Positions 1 to 6,228 of a stretch of DNA of 36,866 bases are shown here, piece by piece. Each line of letters opens with the position of its first letter. Within the stretch, counting starts at the first letter, position 1. Source of the stretch: a virus; the IMG/VR virus record IMGVR_UViG_3300020203_000047, positions 1 through 36,866 of that record; one strand, given 5' to 3'. The notes under the pieces are model-generated. The model did not search any database. It was not told the origin of the DNA and saw nothing but the letters and a program-made list of their open reading frames with translations. The position numbers and the translations under genes were made by a program.

Positions 1-225
1 AGTTGCCGCGAATGTCGCGCCGGATGCCTCGTCATGATCCTGTCCGGCAAGGACGTGGAAGCCAGCTTGCCGGAAACCCTCAGATAGGCCGCCTGCACCG
101 CAGAACAGGTCTATTGCCGTCATCGTCTTGATCTTCGGCGTGGGACTGGATTTCTTCTTAGTACCGGGACGATAGGCAAGTACGGTGTCGGTGATGGCGT
201 TCAGCGCCGCGATCCCGGTCGTCAT
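1..225 (-). CDS. C5-cytosine DNA methyltransferase, N-terminal part (runs off the window)
   Basis: The frame starts at ATG 225 and is open to base 1, giving 75 residues with no stop. After a 37-residue leader it has the AdoMet-binding motif I of C5-cytosine methyltransferases (IDLFCGAGGLSEGFRQAGF), followed by a motif II-like stretch. The family transfers a methyl group from S-adenosylmethionine to cytosine in DNA. Phages use such orphan enzymes to escape host restriction. The start overlaps the stop of the preceding ORF as ATGA, so the two are probably translationally coupled. The PCQ and target-recognition regions lie outside the window, so activity and specificity cannot be judged. Confidence 0.88.
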   Translation of the reverse strand, partial: MTTGIAALNAITDTVLAYRPGTKKKSSPTPKIKTMTAIDLFCGAGGLSEGFRQAGFHVLAGQDHDEASGATFAAT

Positions 226-494
226 GCGGTCAACTCCTTATAGGTAATACGCGGGCCGCGCTTCAAAACCGCCCACACGCTTTCGATACCGTTGGTGGTC
301 ACACCATCCCGGACATACTCGCCGTCGCCGTGATTGATCCGCTCGTGCTTGTAGAACACACCCTCAAGGCCAACATAGCCGCCATGCTCGTCGGGAAACA
401 GCTTAAAAGCTGGAAGGTGGAAATGGTCGAACGGCTCATAAAATGCTCCCCGATGCGGTAGTAGATAACTACCCTTTTTCGGTGAGGGAGTCAT
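222..494 (-). CDS. IS1595/ISXO2-type transposase C-terminal fragment (90 aa)
   Basis: Residues 35-84 match the end of the ISXO2-like (IS1595 family) transposase domain. The segment FPDEHGGYVGL resembles the region around the second catalytic Asp. NHGDGEYVRDGVTTNGIES and VWAVLKRG match the family hallmark that carries the last catalytic Asn/Glu. The zinc-ribbon N terminus and the first catalytic Asp are missing; a full transposase is about 300 aa. The first ~32 residues are unfamiliar. No clear Shine-Dalgarno precedes ATG 494. The stop overlaps the methyltransferase start (ATGA). It is either a decayed insertion or a small protein retained by the phage. No terminal inverted repeats were found, so transposition is not expected. 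Confidence 0.6.
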   Translation of the reverse strand: MTPSPKKGSYLLPHRGAFYEPFDHFHLPAFKLFPDEHGGYVGLEGVFYKHERINHGDGEYVRDGVTTNGIESVWAVLKRGPRITYKELTA

Positions 495-575
495 CTATAT
501 AATTCCCAAAGGTAGCCAGGGCCAAGCCCCGTCGCTAAGGCCACCACGTGCCAAATTCCCCAGGAGTCCCAACGT

Positions 576-609
576 AAAAAGGCCCCACCGCTGGGGACGG
601 TAGGGCCTT
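576..609 (-). terminator. Rho-independent terminator ending the late operon
   Basis: Read on the minus strand, AAGGCCC (609-603) pairs with GGGCCTT (585-579), extended by TACC against GGTG through pairing with one wobble. The loop lies in between and a run of five T follows (580-576). It sits downstream of the last structural/lysis gene, as expected for the end of the long leftward transcript. The transposase fragment and methyltransferase beyond it would then need readthrough or their own promoter. Confidence 0.75.
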
Positions 610-805
610 CTCACCGGGTAGTCCTGAGCGTCAAGGAGGGGACCGCCCAGGTAGCCGATTTGGTTTGCGCTCGACTCGGTGGCCAGGTTAGGCTGGTCGG
701 GCTTGGACGTGGTTAATCACCAACGTTCCCGCTGACCAGGAGGCGATCATGTAGACCACCCAAGCGTAGATGCTTTTGAACCTCTGGTGATCCAGAGAGT
801 GTAGG

Positions 806-844
806 ACGCCCCGGTTGTCCAGATTGATTATCTGGCCGGGGCGT
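806..844. other. Compound hairpin just after the 66-aa ORF
   Basis: The outer arms ACGCCCCGG (806-814) and CCGGGGCGT (836-844) are perfectly complementary over 9 bp. They enclose an inner hairpin CCAGAT-TGATT-ATCTGG (819-835), leaving only a TTGT bulge. On the plus strand it is followed by a weak TTCTC tract; on the minus strand there is no U-run. It is most likely a transcript-stabilising or processing hairpin. Confidence 0.5.
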
Positions 845-852
845 TTCTCTAT

Positions 853-1053
853 TCAGCCTTCACCAGGCTGAGGAGCCATGGCGCGCTGCTCGGCTGCGGT
901 GATGACCGTATCCAGCTTCTCCCAGTCGGCGTCGCCGGCCACACGGTTCTCCTCGTAGATGGCACGCACGCTCTGCACCAGGTCGAACACGACGATGCCG
1001 GCGTCGATCATGGCGGGCACCTTCGTCATCAGCATCGTCAAGAATGCAAGCAT
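853..1053 (-). CDS. Small hydrophobic protein after the lysis cassette (66 aa)
   Basis: The N-terminal ~28 residues form an amphipathic to hydrophobic segment (FLTMLMTKVPAMIDAGIVVF). A charged, probably helical tail and a short QPGEG end follow. The start ATG 1053 is preceded by GGGAGGA at good spacing, one base beyond the stop of the lipoprotein gene, so the two are co-translated. I do not recognise a family. Its position as the last gene of the lysis group suggests a membrane-associated accessory, but that is inference only. Confidence 0.65.
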   Translation of the reverse strand: MLAFLTMLMTKVPAMIDAGIVVFDLVQSVRAIYEENRVAGDADWEKLDTVITAAEQRAMAPQPGEG

Positions 1054-1054
1054 G

Positions 1055-1465
1055 TCATCCTCCCACCTTGTTGTCGTTGATCACTTTTTTGAACGTGGCC
1101 ACAGAGCGCTGCGCTGCTTCCACGACGAGCTTGGCTACACTCGGATCGGTGCCGACGTTTTTCACTACGTCGACAGCGGCTTTGGTAGCCGGTCCTGCCG
1201 TGCGGATACCGTCGCGTAGAAGGTTCACCACCGCCTGCGACGAGCACGGTGCCGGTGCGATGGTACAACGACGTAGTTCGTTGTACTCGGCTGCGACCAC
1301 CACGTAGCCGGCATATGCCGCCCGCGCTGCAAACGCCGCACGGTTCAGCTCAGTCATGTCGACCTTAGTCGATGCGACCTCAGCGATGGTGGCCGTGGCC
1401 TTTAAGGTATCGCACCCGCCCAGGGCCATCAGAGCAATTGCGAACAGTCCGTATAGATAGCGCAT
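1055..1465 (-). CDS. Phage lipoprotein of the lysis region (136 aa)
   Basis: Residues 1-17 are a lipoprotein signal peptide and the lipobox is LGGC, with the acylated cysteine at position 18. The mature chain is Ala-rich and helical, with a second pair of cysteines around residues 67-74. Asp follows the lipobox Cys (CD), the classical Lol-avoidance signal of E. coli, which would keep it in the inner membrane; other bacteria differ. It sits downstream of the endolysin, where outer-membrane spanins often lie, but it is longer than a typical Rz1 and is not proline-rich. A spanin-like or superinfection-exclusion role is possible but unproven. Confidence 0.7.
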   Translation of the reverse strand: MRYLYGLFAIALMALGGCDTLKATATIAEVASTKVDMTELNRAAFAARAAYAGYVVVAAEYNELRRCTIAPAPCSSQAVVNLLRDGIRTAGPATKAAVDVVKNVGTDPSVAKLVVEAAQRSVATFKKVINDNKVGG

Positions 1466-1482
1466 GTCAGTTCCTTCCTCGG

Positions 1483-1989
1483 TTAGGACGTGCTGGATTG
1501 CGGCACGACCTTGGGCTCGTTGGAATCGGCAAGGGCCTTGCCGACTCCGTTGGACGCGTTGTCCTTGACCACGATGTGGGTGACATCAGGCAACGCGGTA
1601 ACGGATGCGATCTTTACCTCGTCGGACATGACATCTGCGATGCGAATCTGCACGTCGGCAGGCATCGTGGCCACGGCGGCGGCGACGGCCTTGTTGGAAA
1701 GCGACGCTGCGATGCGGGCTTGATCGTCAATGGTCAACGATGCCACTGCCGTCGATTTCTTATCATCGGACATGTTGGCGACGGCCTGCACCTGTGACTT
1801 CTCGGTGCGAGACGCGGCCATCCATGCCGTCGCGAGGATCGGGGTCAGGGATGCGATCACGTCGAGCCACATCTTGGTGTCGTCCGTCGACAGGCCGAGC
1901 TTTTTGGAAAGCACCCATGCCAGCGGGCCGGTGGCGGCAAACAACGATTGATAGATGACTTTCCACTGTTCCTGATTCAAGCCTAGCAT
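1483..1989 (-). CDS. Membrane-anchored protein of the lysis region (168 aa), holin or spanin candidate
   Basis: The N terminus carries one or two hydrophobic segments (about residues 14-27 and 43-59). A long, soluble-looking Ala/Val/Asp-rich part (about 65-168) follows, with helical repeats such as SDDKKSTAVASL and SNKAVAAAVATM. The start is ATG 1989 with AGGAAAGG upstream. It lies directly between endolysin and lipoprotein genes. An inner-membrane anchor with a periplasmic helical tail, next to a lipoprotein, resembles a two-component spanin, but the chain is not an obvious coiled coil. Function is not recognised from the sequence. Confidence 0.6.
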   Translation of the reverse strand: MLGLNQEQWKVIYQSLFAATGPLAWVLSKKLGLSTDDTKMWLDVIASLTPILATAWMAASRTEKSQVQAVANMSDDKKSTAVASLTIDDQARIAASLSNKAVAAAVATMPADVQIRIADVMSDEVKIASVTALPDVTHIVVKDNASNGVGKALADSNEPKVVPQSSTS

Positions 1990-2001
1990 GGTATGCCTTT
2001 C

Positions 2002-2676
2002 CTAGTTGATGCCGAGTGCGGCACGCGTGTCGTTGCCGACGATAGGGATCGCCAGCGCCCGCATGGTCGCGTGCCCCACCATGCCGTCAGCCACGAGGCC
2101 ACGGCTGCGCTGGAACGCCATGATATCAGCGCCCTCCTGCCCGGTGTCGACCAGCGGCAGGCCGAGCAGCGCCCGGTTGCGATCCCAATACATGCGACGG
2201 TCGCTGAAGCCGTTCATTCCGCCGTTGATGCGGACGGTCATCGCTTTGAACCAGTTGCGGTCGGCCAGAAGCGAAAGCTGCCGGCTGTTCCAGAACCAGA
2301 CGGCGGCGCGCGTGCCGTGCTCGGGCATGGTGATGAGCAACGGATCGGCGATCAGGTCGAGCCCCAGCACCTCGCCGCAATCCAGATGATTGTTGCGCCC
2401 GGTGATCTGCATCGGGCAGTGGCCCTTGAACTTGACGCCATCGCCGGGGTGAATGTTGCCGAGGTCGCTGCGACCCTCATAGGCGCTGCCGTCCGCGATC
2501 TCCTCCATGTAGCGGTACTCGCCGCTCTCGTGCGCGAGTTGCGCCAGGAAGGCCGTGATGCGCTTGGGGGTGCCGATGCGCCCCTCGATCATCGCCGGCA
2601 CGATGAACGGCAGGTGCGGATCAAGACGAGCGCCCGCGTTCGGCATCATCTGCCGTAGTTGCAGTTCGGTGATCAT
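2002..2676 (-). CDS. Endolysin, GH19 chitinase-like with C-terminal peptidoglycan-binding segment (224 aa)
   Basis: Residues ~25-175 look like the glycoside hydrolase 19 lysozyme fold used by phage endolysins. The catalytic Glu lies in AHESGEYRYMEE (E50, with E58/E59 nearby). The substrate-groove motif is FKGHCPMQITGRNNH, and VRINGGMNGFSDR matches the conserved C-terminal helix region. Residues ~183-212 (MAFQRSRGLVADGMVGHATM) look like a half peptidoglycan-binding repeat. It would cleave the glycan strands of murein from the periplasm. No signal peptide is seen, so export should depend on a holin. ATG 2676 has AGAGG upstream and sits beside the holin candidates. Confidence 0.88.
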   Translation of the reverse strand: MITELQLRQMMPNAGARLDPHLPFIVPAMIEGRIGTPKRITAFLAQLAHESGEYRYMEEIADGSAYEGRSDLGNIHPGDGVKFKGHCPMQITGRNNHLDCGEVLGLDLIADPLLITMPEHGTRAAVWFWNSRQLSLLADRNWFKAMTVRINGGMNGFSDRRMYWDRNRALLGLPLVDTGQEGADIMAFQRSRGLVADGMVGHATMRALAIPIVGNDTRAALGIN

Positions 2677-2693
2677 GATGGCCTCTTGGTCGG

Positions 2694-2999
2694 TTAGGGA
2701 TTCGGCGTCAGCGCGTTGGTGTCGGCGGCGCGCCGCTCGCGCCGGTCCTTAGCCGCCGCCCACACCATCACGACGGCGAGGGCCGGGATCAGCACCCAGC
2801 GCGACGCCGGCCAGCCGGGCGGGGCGTATTTCCAGGCGTCGATAGCTTCCCAGAACAGCGCGCCGGCCAGTACGGTGTAGGTCCACCAGAGCCACCACGG
2901 CGCGTTGCGATGACGGAAGCGCTGCAGATGGAAGATGGCGAACATGCCGGCCAGGCAGATGGCGATGTAGGCGAGCTGGACGATCCAGAGCGGAATCAT
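2694..2999 (-). CDS. Small membrane protein, holin candidate (101 aa)
   Basis: The protein is dominated by three hydrophobic segments: residues ~4-24, ~33-52 (very Trp-rich, WWLWWTYTVLAGALFW) and ~65-82. A charged RRERR tail follows. I chose ATG 2999 because it overlaps the upstream stop as ATGA and gives a membrane protein starting at the first helix; an upstream in-frame extension to 3200 would read through the neighbouring gene and looks non-coding. Three helices and a basic C terminus fit a class I holin or antiholin. With the next gene it makes a pair. Confidence 0.6.
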   Translation of the reverse strand: MIPLWIVQLAYIAICLAGMFAIFHLQRFRHRNAPWWLWWTYTVLAGALFWEAIDAWKYAPPGWPASRWVLIPALAVVMVWAAAKDRRERRAADTNALTPNP

Positions 3000-3340
3000 T
3001 TCGGCGCGCCCCGCCACAGAGACCACGCCCAGGCGAGGGCGGCTTGCGGATCGGTGCGCCACTTCTCGGCAAAGGTCGCGAAGCCGGCTAGCAGGTTGGC
3101 ACCGAGGAAGGCGATCAGCAGCGCGATGATGCGTTCCTGTTTGTACGAGGCTCCCAGAAATTCGGTGACACCCGGCGTAGCGAAGAAGCTGAGGCACCAC
3201 GAACTCAGCACCGCCAGCCCGCGCGTGACCGGCGAACTGTCGACTAGGGTGCGCAAGGTCAGCAGCGAGCCGACCGCTGCCGCTGCCATGGTCCAGAACG
3301 AGACGCCGGAGCCCGGCAAGGGGTCGTTGAAATCCGACAT
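2996..3340 (-). CDS. Small membrane protein, holin candidate (114 aa)
   Basis: Hydrophobic segments lie at about residues 14-30, 38-54 and 72-88, with a Trp-rich amphipathic end (AALAWAWSLWRG). ATG 3340 has GGGGAG six bases upstream. It overlaps the following membrane gene by four bases (ATGA). Size, helix count and position next to the endolysin fit a holin that releases or triggers the endolysin at the inner membrane. Which of the two neighbours is holin and which is antiholin cannot be told from sequence. Confidence 0.62.
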   Translation of the reverse strand: MSDFNDPLPGSGVSFWTMAAAAVGSLLTLRTLVDSSPVTRGLAVLSSWCLSFFATPGVTEFLGASYKQERIIALLIAFLGANLLAGFATFAEKWRTDPQAALAWAWSLWRGAPK

Positions 3341-3343
3341 TTG

Positions 3344-3847
3344 CTACTCCCCACCGGGCCAGCCAATCGTGATGTCGTAGGCGGCGACGGCCTCGGCCGT
3401 CTCAAGCTGGCGGATAGCCATCTTCGTCGTGAAGGCGAAGCCGAACAGCTTTTGCACGCCCACGTCGGCGGCATCGGCCAGCTTCAAAAACTCCTCTGCC
3501 GTCTCAAAGACTCTGACGGTGTTGTCGGCCGTCACGAATGGCAGCGGCGTCCAGTGCCGGTTTTGCAGAGCCAGGCAGCCGACAGCCTTCGCACCCATGC
3601 TCGTGATGAACGCGATGCCCTTCGCGTTGACCTCGAAGCGCTTGCCGTCGAGCGGCACCCCGGCAAGGCACTTGGCATTGTAGAGCGCGTCAACTTCGTC
3701 GCAGCGTTTCTCGCGCGCAGCGATCAAGGCTATAGCCAAGAGTTCCGGCGCGTCGTCATCAAGATATTCTATGGGAGGGTCTTGCTGGATGGCGAAGCTG
3801 TTGCCAAGGCTTCCGTCCTTCCGCCGCTCGTAAAATCTGCCAGCCAT
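3344..3847 (-). CDS. DUF4376-like tail-associated protein (167 aa)
   Basis: Residues ~43-160 resemble DUF4376: a helix with REKRCDEVDALYN, the GVPLDGKRFEVNAKG strand, then a W-x-T/P plus 'ADN-V' block (WTPLPFVTADNTVRVFET). A final helix follows that would contact a partner (QLETAEAVAAYDI). Proteins of this kind usually sit beside tail-fibre genes and may be fibre-tip or assembly proteins. It follows the large fibre gene by nine bases and has a strong AGGAGAG before ATG 3847. The first 40 residues are polar and probably the partner-specific part. Confidence 0.65.
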   Translation of the reverse strand: MAGRFYERRKDGSLGNSFAIQQDPPIEYLDDDAPELLAIALIAAREKRCDEVDALYNAKCLAGVPLDGKRFEVNAKGIAFITSMGAKAVGCLALQNRHWTPLPFVTADNTVRVFETAEEFLKLADAADVGVQKLFGFAFTTKMAIRQLETAEAVAAYDITIGWPGGE

Positions 3848-3856
3848 CTTTCTCTC

Positions 3857-5896
3857 CTAATCCCGACCACGACGGTCGATCCAGCCTGCTGTCCCAAGGT
3901 TTCCGCCATTCGAGTTGGCGGAAACCTGAACGTAAATCTGCCCGCTTGTGTTGGTCGGAGGACCAATCTCGACACCGCCGTAGATGTAAATGCCGGTGCC
4001 CGCGCCATTTGAGGACGTGCCCCCTAAGACGCGCGAAAGCGCGGAGTTGCTGGCTGGCGCAACCAGTATCGTAGTGCCGGTGTTATTGACCGAGGATGAG
4101 TAGCCCTTAATCAGCGGCAACAGCGAAACGCCAGTGGGCACACTCAAGGTTCTCAGCGTCATCCCGCTCGTGCCGCCGAACGAAAAGTCGGTGACTTCGA
4201 GAGTGAAGAAATAATCTCCCGACTGCTGAAACGACGTCCACTGAGCAGATCCATTCGTTTTCATCGATCCAAGGCGGCGATAGTGCGTGTAGCCGGTCGG
4301 CAGCTTCGGCGCGCTCGTTGCCGTGTGAACGCCGCTCTGCGAGCCCGTCGTGTTGATGGCCGAGCCACCTTGCGTCGTCGCCAACTGGAATGCACCCGTC
4401 GTGAAGCCAGCCGCTATGACGAAGTAGCGCACGCCCGCCGTGAAGCCCGTCGGCAGCGCGCCGGTCGTCGTGAACACCACGCCCGATCCGATCTGTAGGC
4501 CATGGTACGCCCACGTGACGACGCCGGGGGTGGCGATAGTCATTGTTACAGTTGAGGACCGATCCGGCGATAGAGAGGTTAGGTAGTCAGAAACCAACGT
4601 GTCCGACCGCTGGATTTGATAGGTGTGATACCAAAGGTTGTTCGCGACGGTGCCTTCGTCGAGCGAGCCGTTGGCGGTTCCAACCGCCCACGCACTCGCC
4701 GTCTTGGTGTAATCCGTCGACACGACCATGCGCGCGGTCGCTGCGCTGTCGACGGTCTGGCAAGCCGTCACGCCGAACGTGGCGCTGGAGCCTGCTGTCG
4801 AGAGCGTGCAGCCGTAGAGGAAGCCCGGCATCGCTTGAACGATGGCTGCCTGCGTGGCGACCTTCGTGCTGGCGTCGTTGCTTGACTGCGAGGTCGCAGT
4901 GGTGCCGTTGGGCAGAGCAGTCGTGCCAGAGACAGCCGTACCGCTGCCTGCATAATAGGCAATCTCATTTGCGGTGCCGCTGTTGACCGTGCCCGAGCCA
5001 CCCGGCGCGGCCCAAGTACCATCACCTCGCCAGAACGTCGCGGCCGAAGCACTCGTTCCACTGTTCAGATTACCTACCGACAAGTTTCCTGTAACACCAG
5101 TGGTGAGCGGCAAGCCGGTCGCGCTCGTGAGTGTGCCAGAGGATGGTGTACCTAGTGCGCCGTTGAACAAAATCGGAGCGCCAGCCGAGCCGACGTTGAC
5201 GGCAAGGGCCGTCAACACGCCTGTTCCCGCGCCTGTCAAACCTGTGCTGATCGGCAGGCCGGAGGCGCTGGTCAGCGTGCCCGACGAGGGAGTTCCCAGC
5301 GCGCCATTGAACAGGACGGGTGCTCCAGCGGAGCCGACGTTGACGGCAAGGGCCGTTGCAACGCCTGTACCGAAGCCGCTGATACTTCCAAGAGGTAGCG
5401 CGCCGGTGACTGTCGTGGACAGGTCGACCTTGCCCCACGAAGGGGCCGCGCCCACGCCGCCAGACAGAAGCGCATTGCCCGTAGCGATGTCGGCGAGCTT
5501 CGCCAGCGTCGTGCTGCTGTTAGCGTAGAGCAAGTCACCGATGGTATAGGTGGCGAAGCCGGTGCCACCGTTGGCTGCGACCAGCGTGCCCGCGAGCGAA
5601 ATCGCACCCGTGCTGACTGCGCTGGGCGTGAGGCCAGTACTGCCTGCGCTGAACGATGCCACGCTGCTCGCCGTCGTGGGTACCGCAACACCACCAACGT
5701 AGATGCCAGTGGCATTGATCGTACCAGCACCCTTGTTGCCACCAGCAACAGACGAAGGCACGGTAACGCCTGTGCTCGAAGTGATCGGTGATATGGATGC
5801 ACCGTTCTGGGTCCAGGGACCTGGTACCGGTCCCGGCTGGGCGTGAGCCGCACTTGCTGCAAACAGAAACAGCAATACATTTCGGAGAAGTTTCAT
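3857..5896 (-). CDS. Large tail-fibre/decoration protein with a signal peptide and inserted module A (679 aa)
   Basis: I chose ATG 5896: AGAGG lies seven bases upstream, and the chain then begins with a Sec-type signal peptide ([20 protein letters not shown], probable cut after AHA). Upstream in-frame codons overlap the preceding gene. The body is Gly/Ser/Thr-rich and repetitive. Two ~47-aa repeats (core [11 protein letters not shown], then [16 protein letters not shown]) lie around bases 5100-5385, a pattern common in phage fibres. Residues 449-525 are module A. The C terminus ends in a short beta-rich domain ([16 protein letters not shown]), probably a head or trimer tip. The likely role is host-surface contact or virion decoration. 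The signal peptide is odd for a virion protein. Confidence 0.75.
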   Translation of the reverse strand: MKLLRNVLLFLFAASAAHAQPGPVPGPWTQNGASISPITSSTGVTVPSSVAGGNKGAGTINATGIYVGGVAVPTTASSVASFSAGSTGLTPSAVSTGAISLAGTLVAANGGTGFATYTIGDLLYANSSTTLAKLADIATGNALLSGGVGAAPSWGKVDLSTTVTGALPLGSISGFGTGVATALAVNVGSAGAPVLFNGALGTPSSGTLTSASGLPISTGLTGAGTGVLTALAVNVGSAGAPILFNGALGTPSSGTLTSATGLPLTTGVTGNLSVGNLNSGTSASAATFWRGDGTWAAPGGSGTVNSGTANEIAYYAGSGTAVSGTTALPNGTTATSQSSNDASTKVATQAAIVQAMPGFLYGCTLSTAGSSATFGVTACQTVDSAATARMVVSTDYTKTASAWAVGTANGSLDEGTVANNLWYHTYQIQRSDTLVSDYLTSLSPDRSSTVTMTIATPGVVTWAYHGLQIGSGVVFTTTGALPTGFTAGVRYFVIAAGFTTGAFQLATTQGGSAINTTGSQSGVHTATSAPKLPTGYTHYRRLGSMKTNGSAQWTSFQQSGDYFFTLEVTDFSFGGTSGMTLRTLSVPTGVSLLPLIKGYSSSVNNTGTTILVAPASNSALSRVLGGTSSNGAGTGIYIYGGVEIGPPTNTSGQIYVQVSANSNGGNLGTAGWIDRRGRD
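4322..4552 (-). repeat. Module A copy 1 (in the signal-peptide fibre)
   Basis: This 231-bp coding module (77 aa) opens with [14 protein letters not shown], has [14 protein letters not shown] in the middle and closes with [11 protein letters not shown]. It has the same length and same key residues as copies in the collar fibre and in the small protein at 27.1-27.6 kb. The DNA has diverged, so this is an old protein-level relationship rather than a recent DNA repeat. Confidence 0.85.
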
Positions 5897-5906
5897 GTTC
5901 TTGCCT

Positions 5907-6218
5907 CTACCAATAAATCGATGACAGCTTGTGGCCAGATGTCGCTGCGTTGACACGAGTCTGAGTGCTCTGTCCTGGAATGACAGGCCACGTTTGTCCT
6001 GGATAAAGCACAAAGCATGTGCCGTTAGCAGCACCGGGCGTACTGCCAGGCACGTTAATGGGATCAACGTAAAGCGGCTCGGGGTCAGGGCTGATGCCTT
6101 GATCGGCAGCAGAGTAAGGGTTCTGAATGAAACCGCCCAGGGGGTTTGCGGGAATTGAGGTGATCGCCGTGCCACCGGTGACAACCTCAGCTCCTCCTGC
6201 TACAGGAGTGACTGCCAT
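5907..6218 (-). CDS. Small tail/decoration protein, paralogue of the N-terminal domain of the gpI-position protein (103 aa)
   Basis: Residues ~27-103 run [14 protein letters not shown] ... LYVDP ... LYPGQTW ... [15 protein letters not shown]. This matches the N-terminal domain of the protein at 7669-8730 (GGMIQNPAASEDQG ... LYIDF ... IQPGQIF ... VNAASAGHKFSGIVV). Both look like small beta-sandwich domains. ATG 6218 has a strong GAGGAG six bases upstream. It lies between two fibre genes and probably forms a stand-alone copy of a baseplate or fibre-attachment domain. No catalytic motif was seen. Confidence 0.68.
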   Translation of the reverse strand: MAVTPVAGGAEVVTGGTAITSIPANPLGGFIQNPYSAADQGISPDPEPLYVDPINVPGSTPGAANGTCFVLYPGQTWPVIPGQSTQTRVNAATSGHKLSSIYW

Positions 6219-6228
6219 GTTTTTCTCC

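Larger units (their letters stand above)
495..852. other. Gene-free, hairpin-rich stretch after the lysis genes
   Basis: No convincing gene is visible in about 360 bases. The stretch holds a rho-independent terminator for minus-strand transcription (576-609), a GGCCAG/CTGGTC hairpin near 681-697, a perfect 6-bp hairpin at 782-797 (CTCTGG-TGAT-CCAGAG) and a compound hairpin at 806-844. It could be a run of processing or termination structures, or a small structured RNA. A minus-strand frame also stays open past the stop of the neighbouring 66-aa gene down to a TAA at 688-690 and includes a hydrophobic segment, but it has no good start. Confidence 0.5.

Noticed and set aside
222-494. Complete IS1595-type insertion sequence
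   Set aside because: Only the end of the transposase domain is present and no terminal inverted repeats or target duplication were found around it.
738-754. Plus-strand AGGAGG-5 nt-ATG TAG minimal ORF
   Set aside because: The SD-like bases are the complement of an open minus frame, nothing plus-strand follows, and the transcription direction here is leftward.
1372-1797. 141-codon plus-strand frame opposite the lipoprotein and TM-protein genes
   Set aside because: It is opposite two genes with clear ribosome sites, and its Gly/His/Arg-rich composition is typical of antisense shadows.
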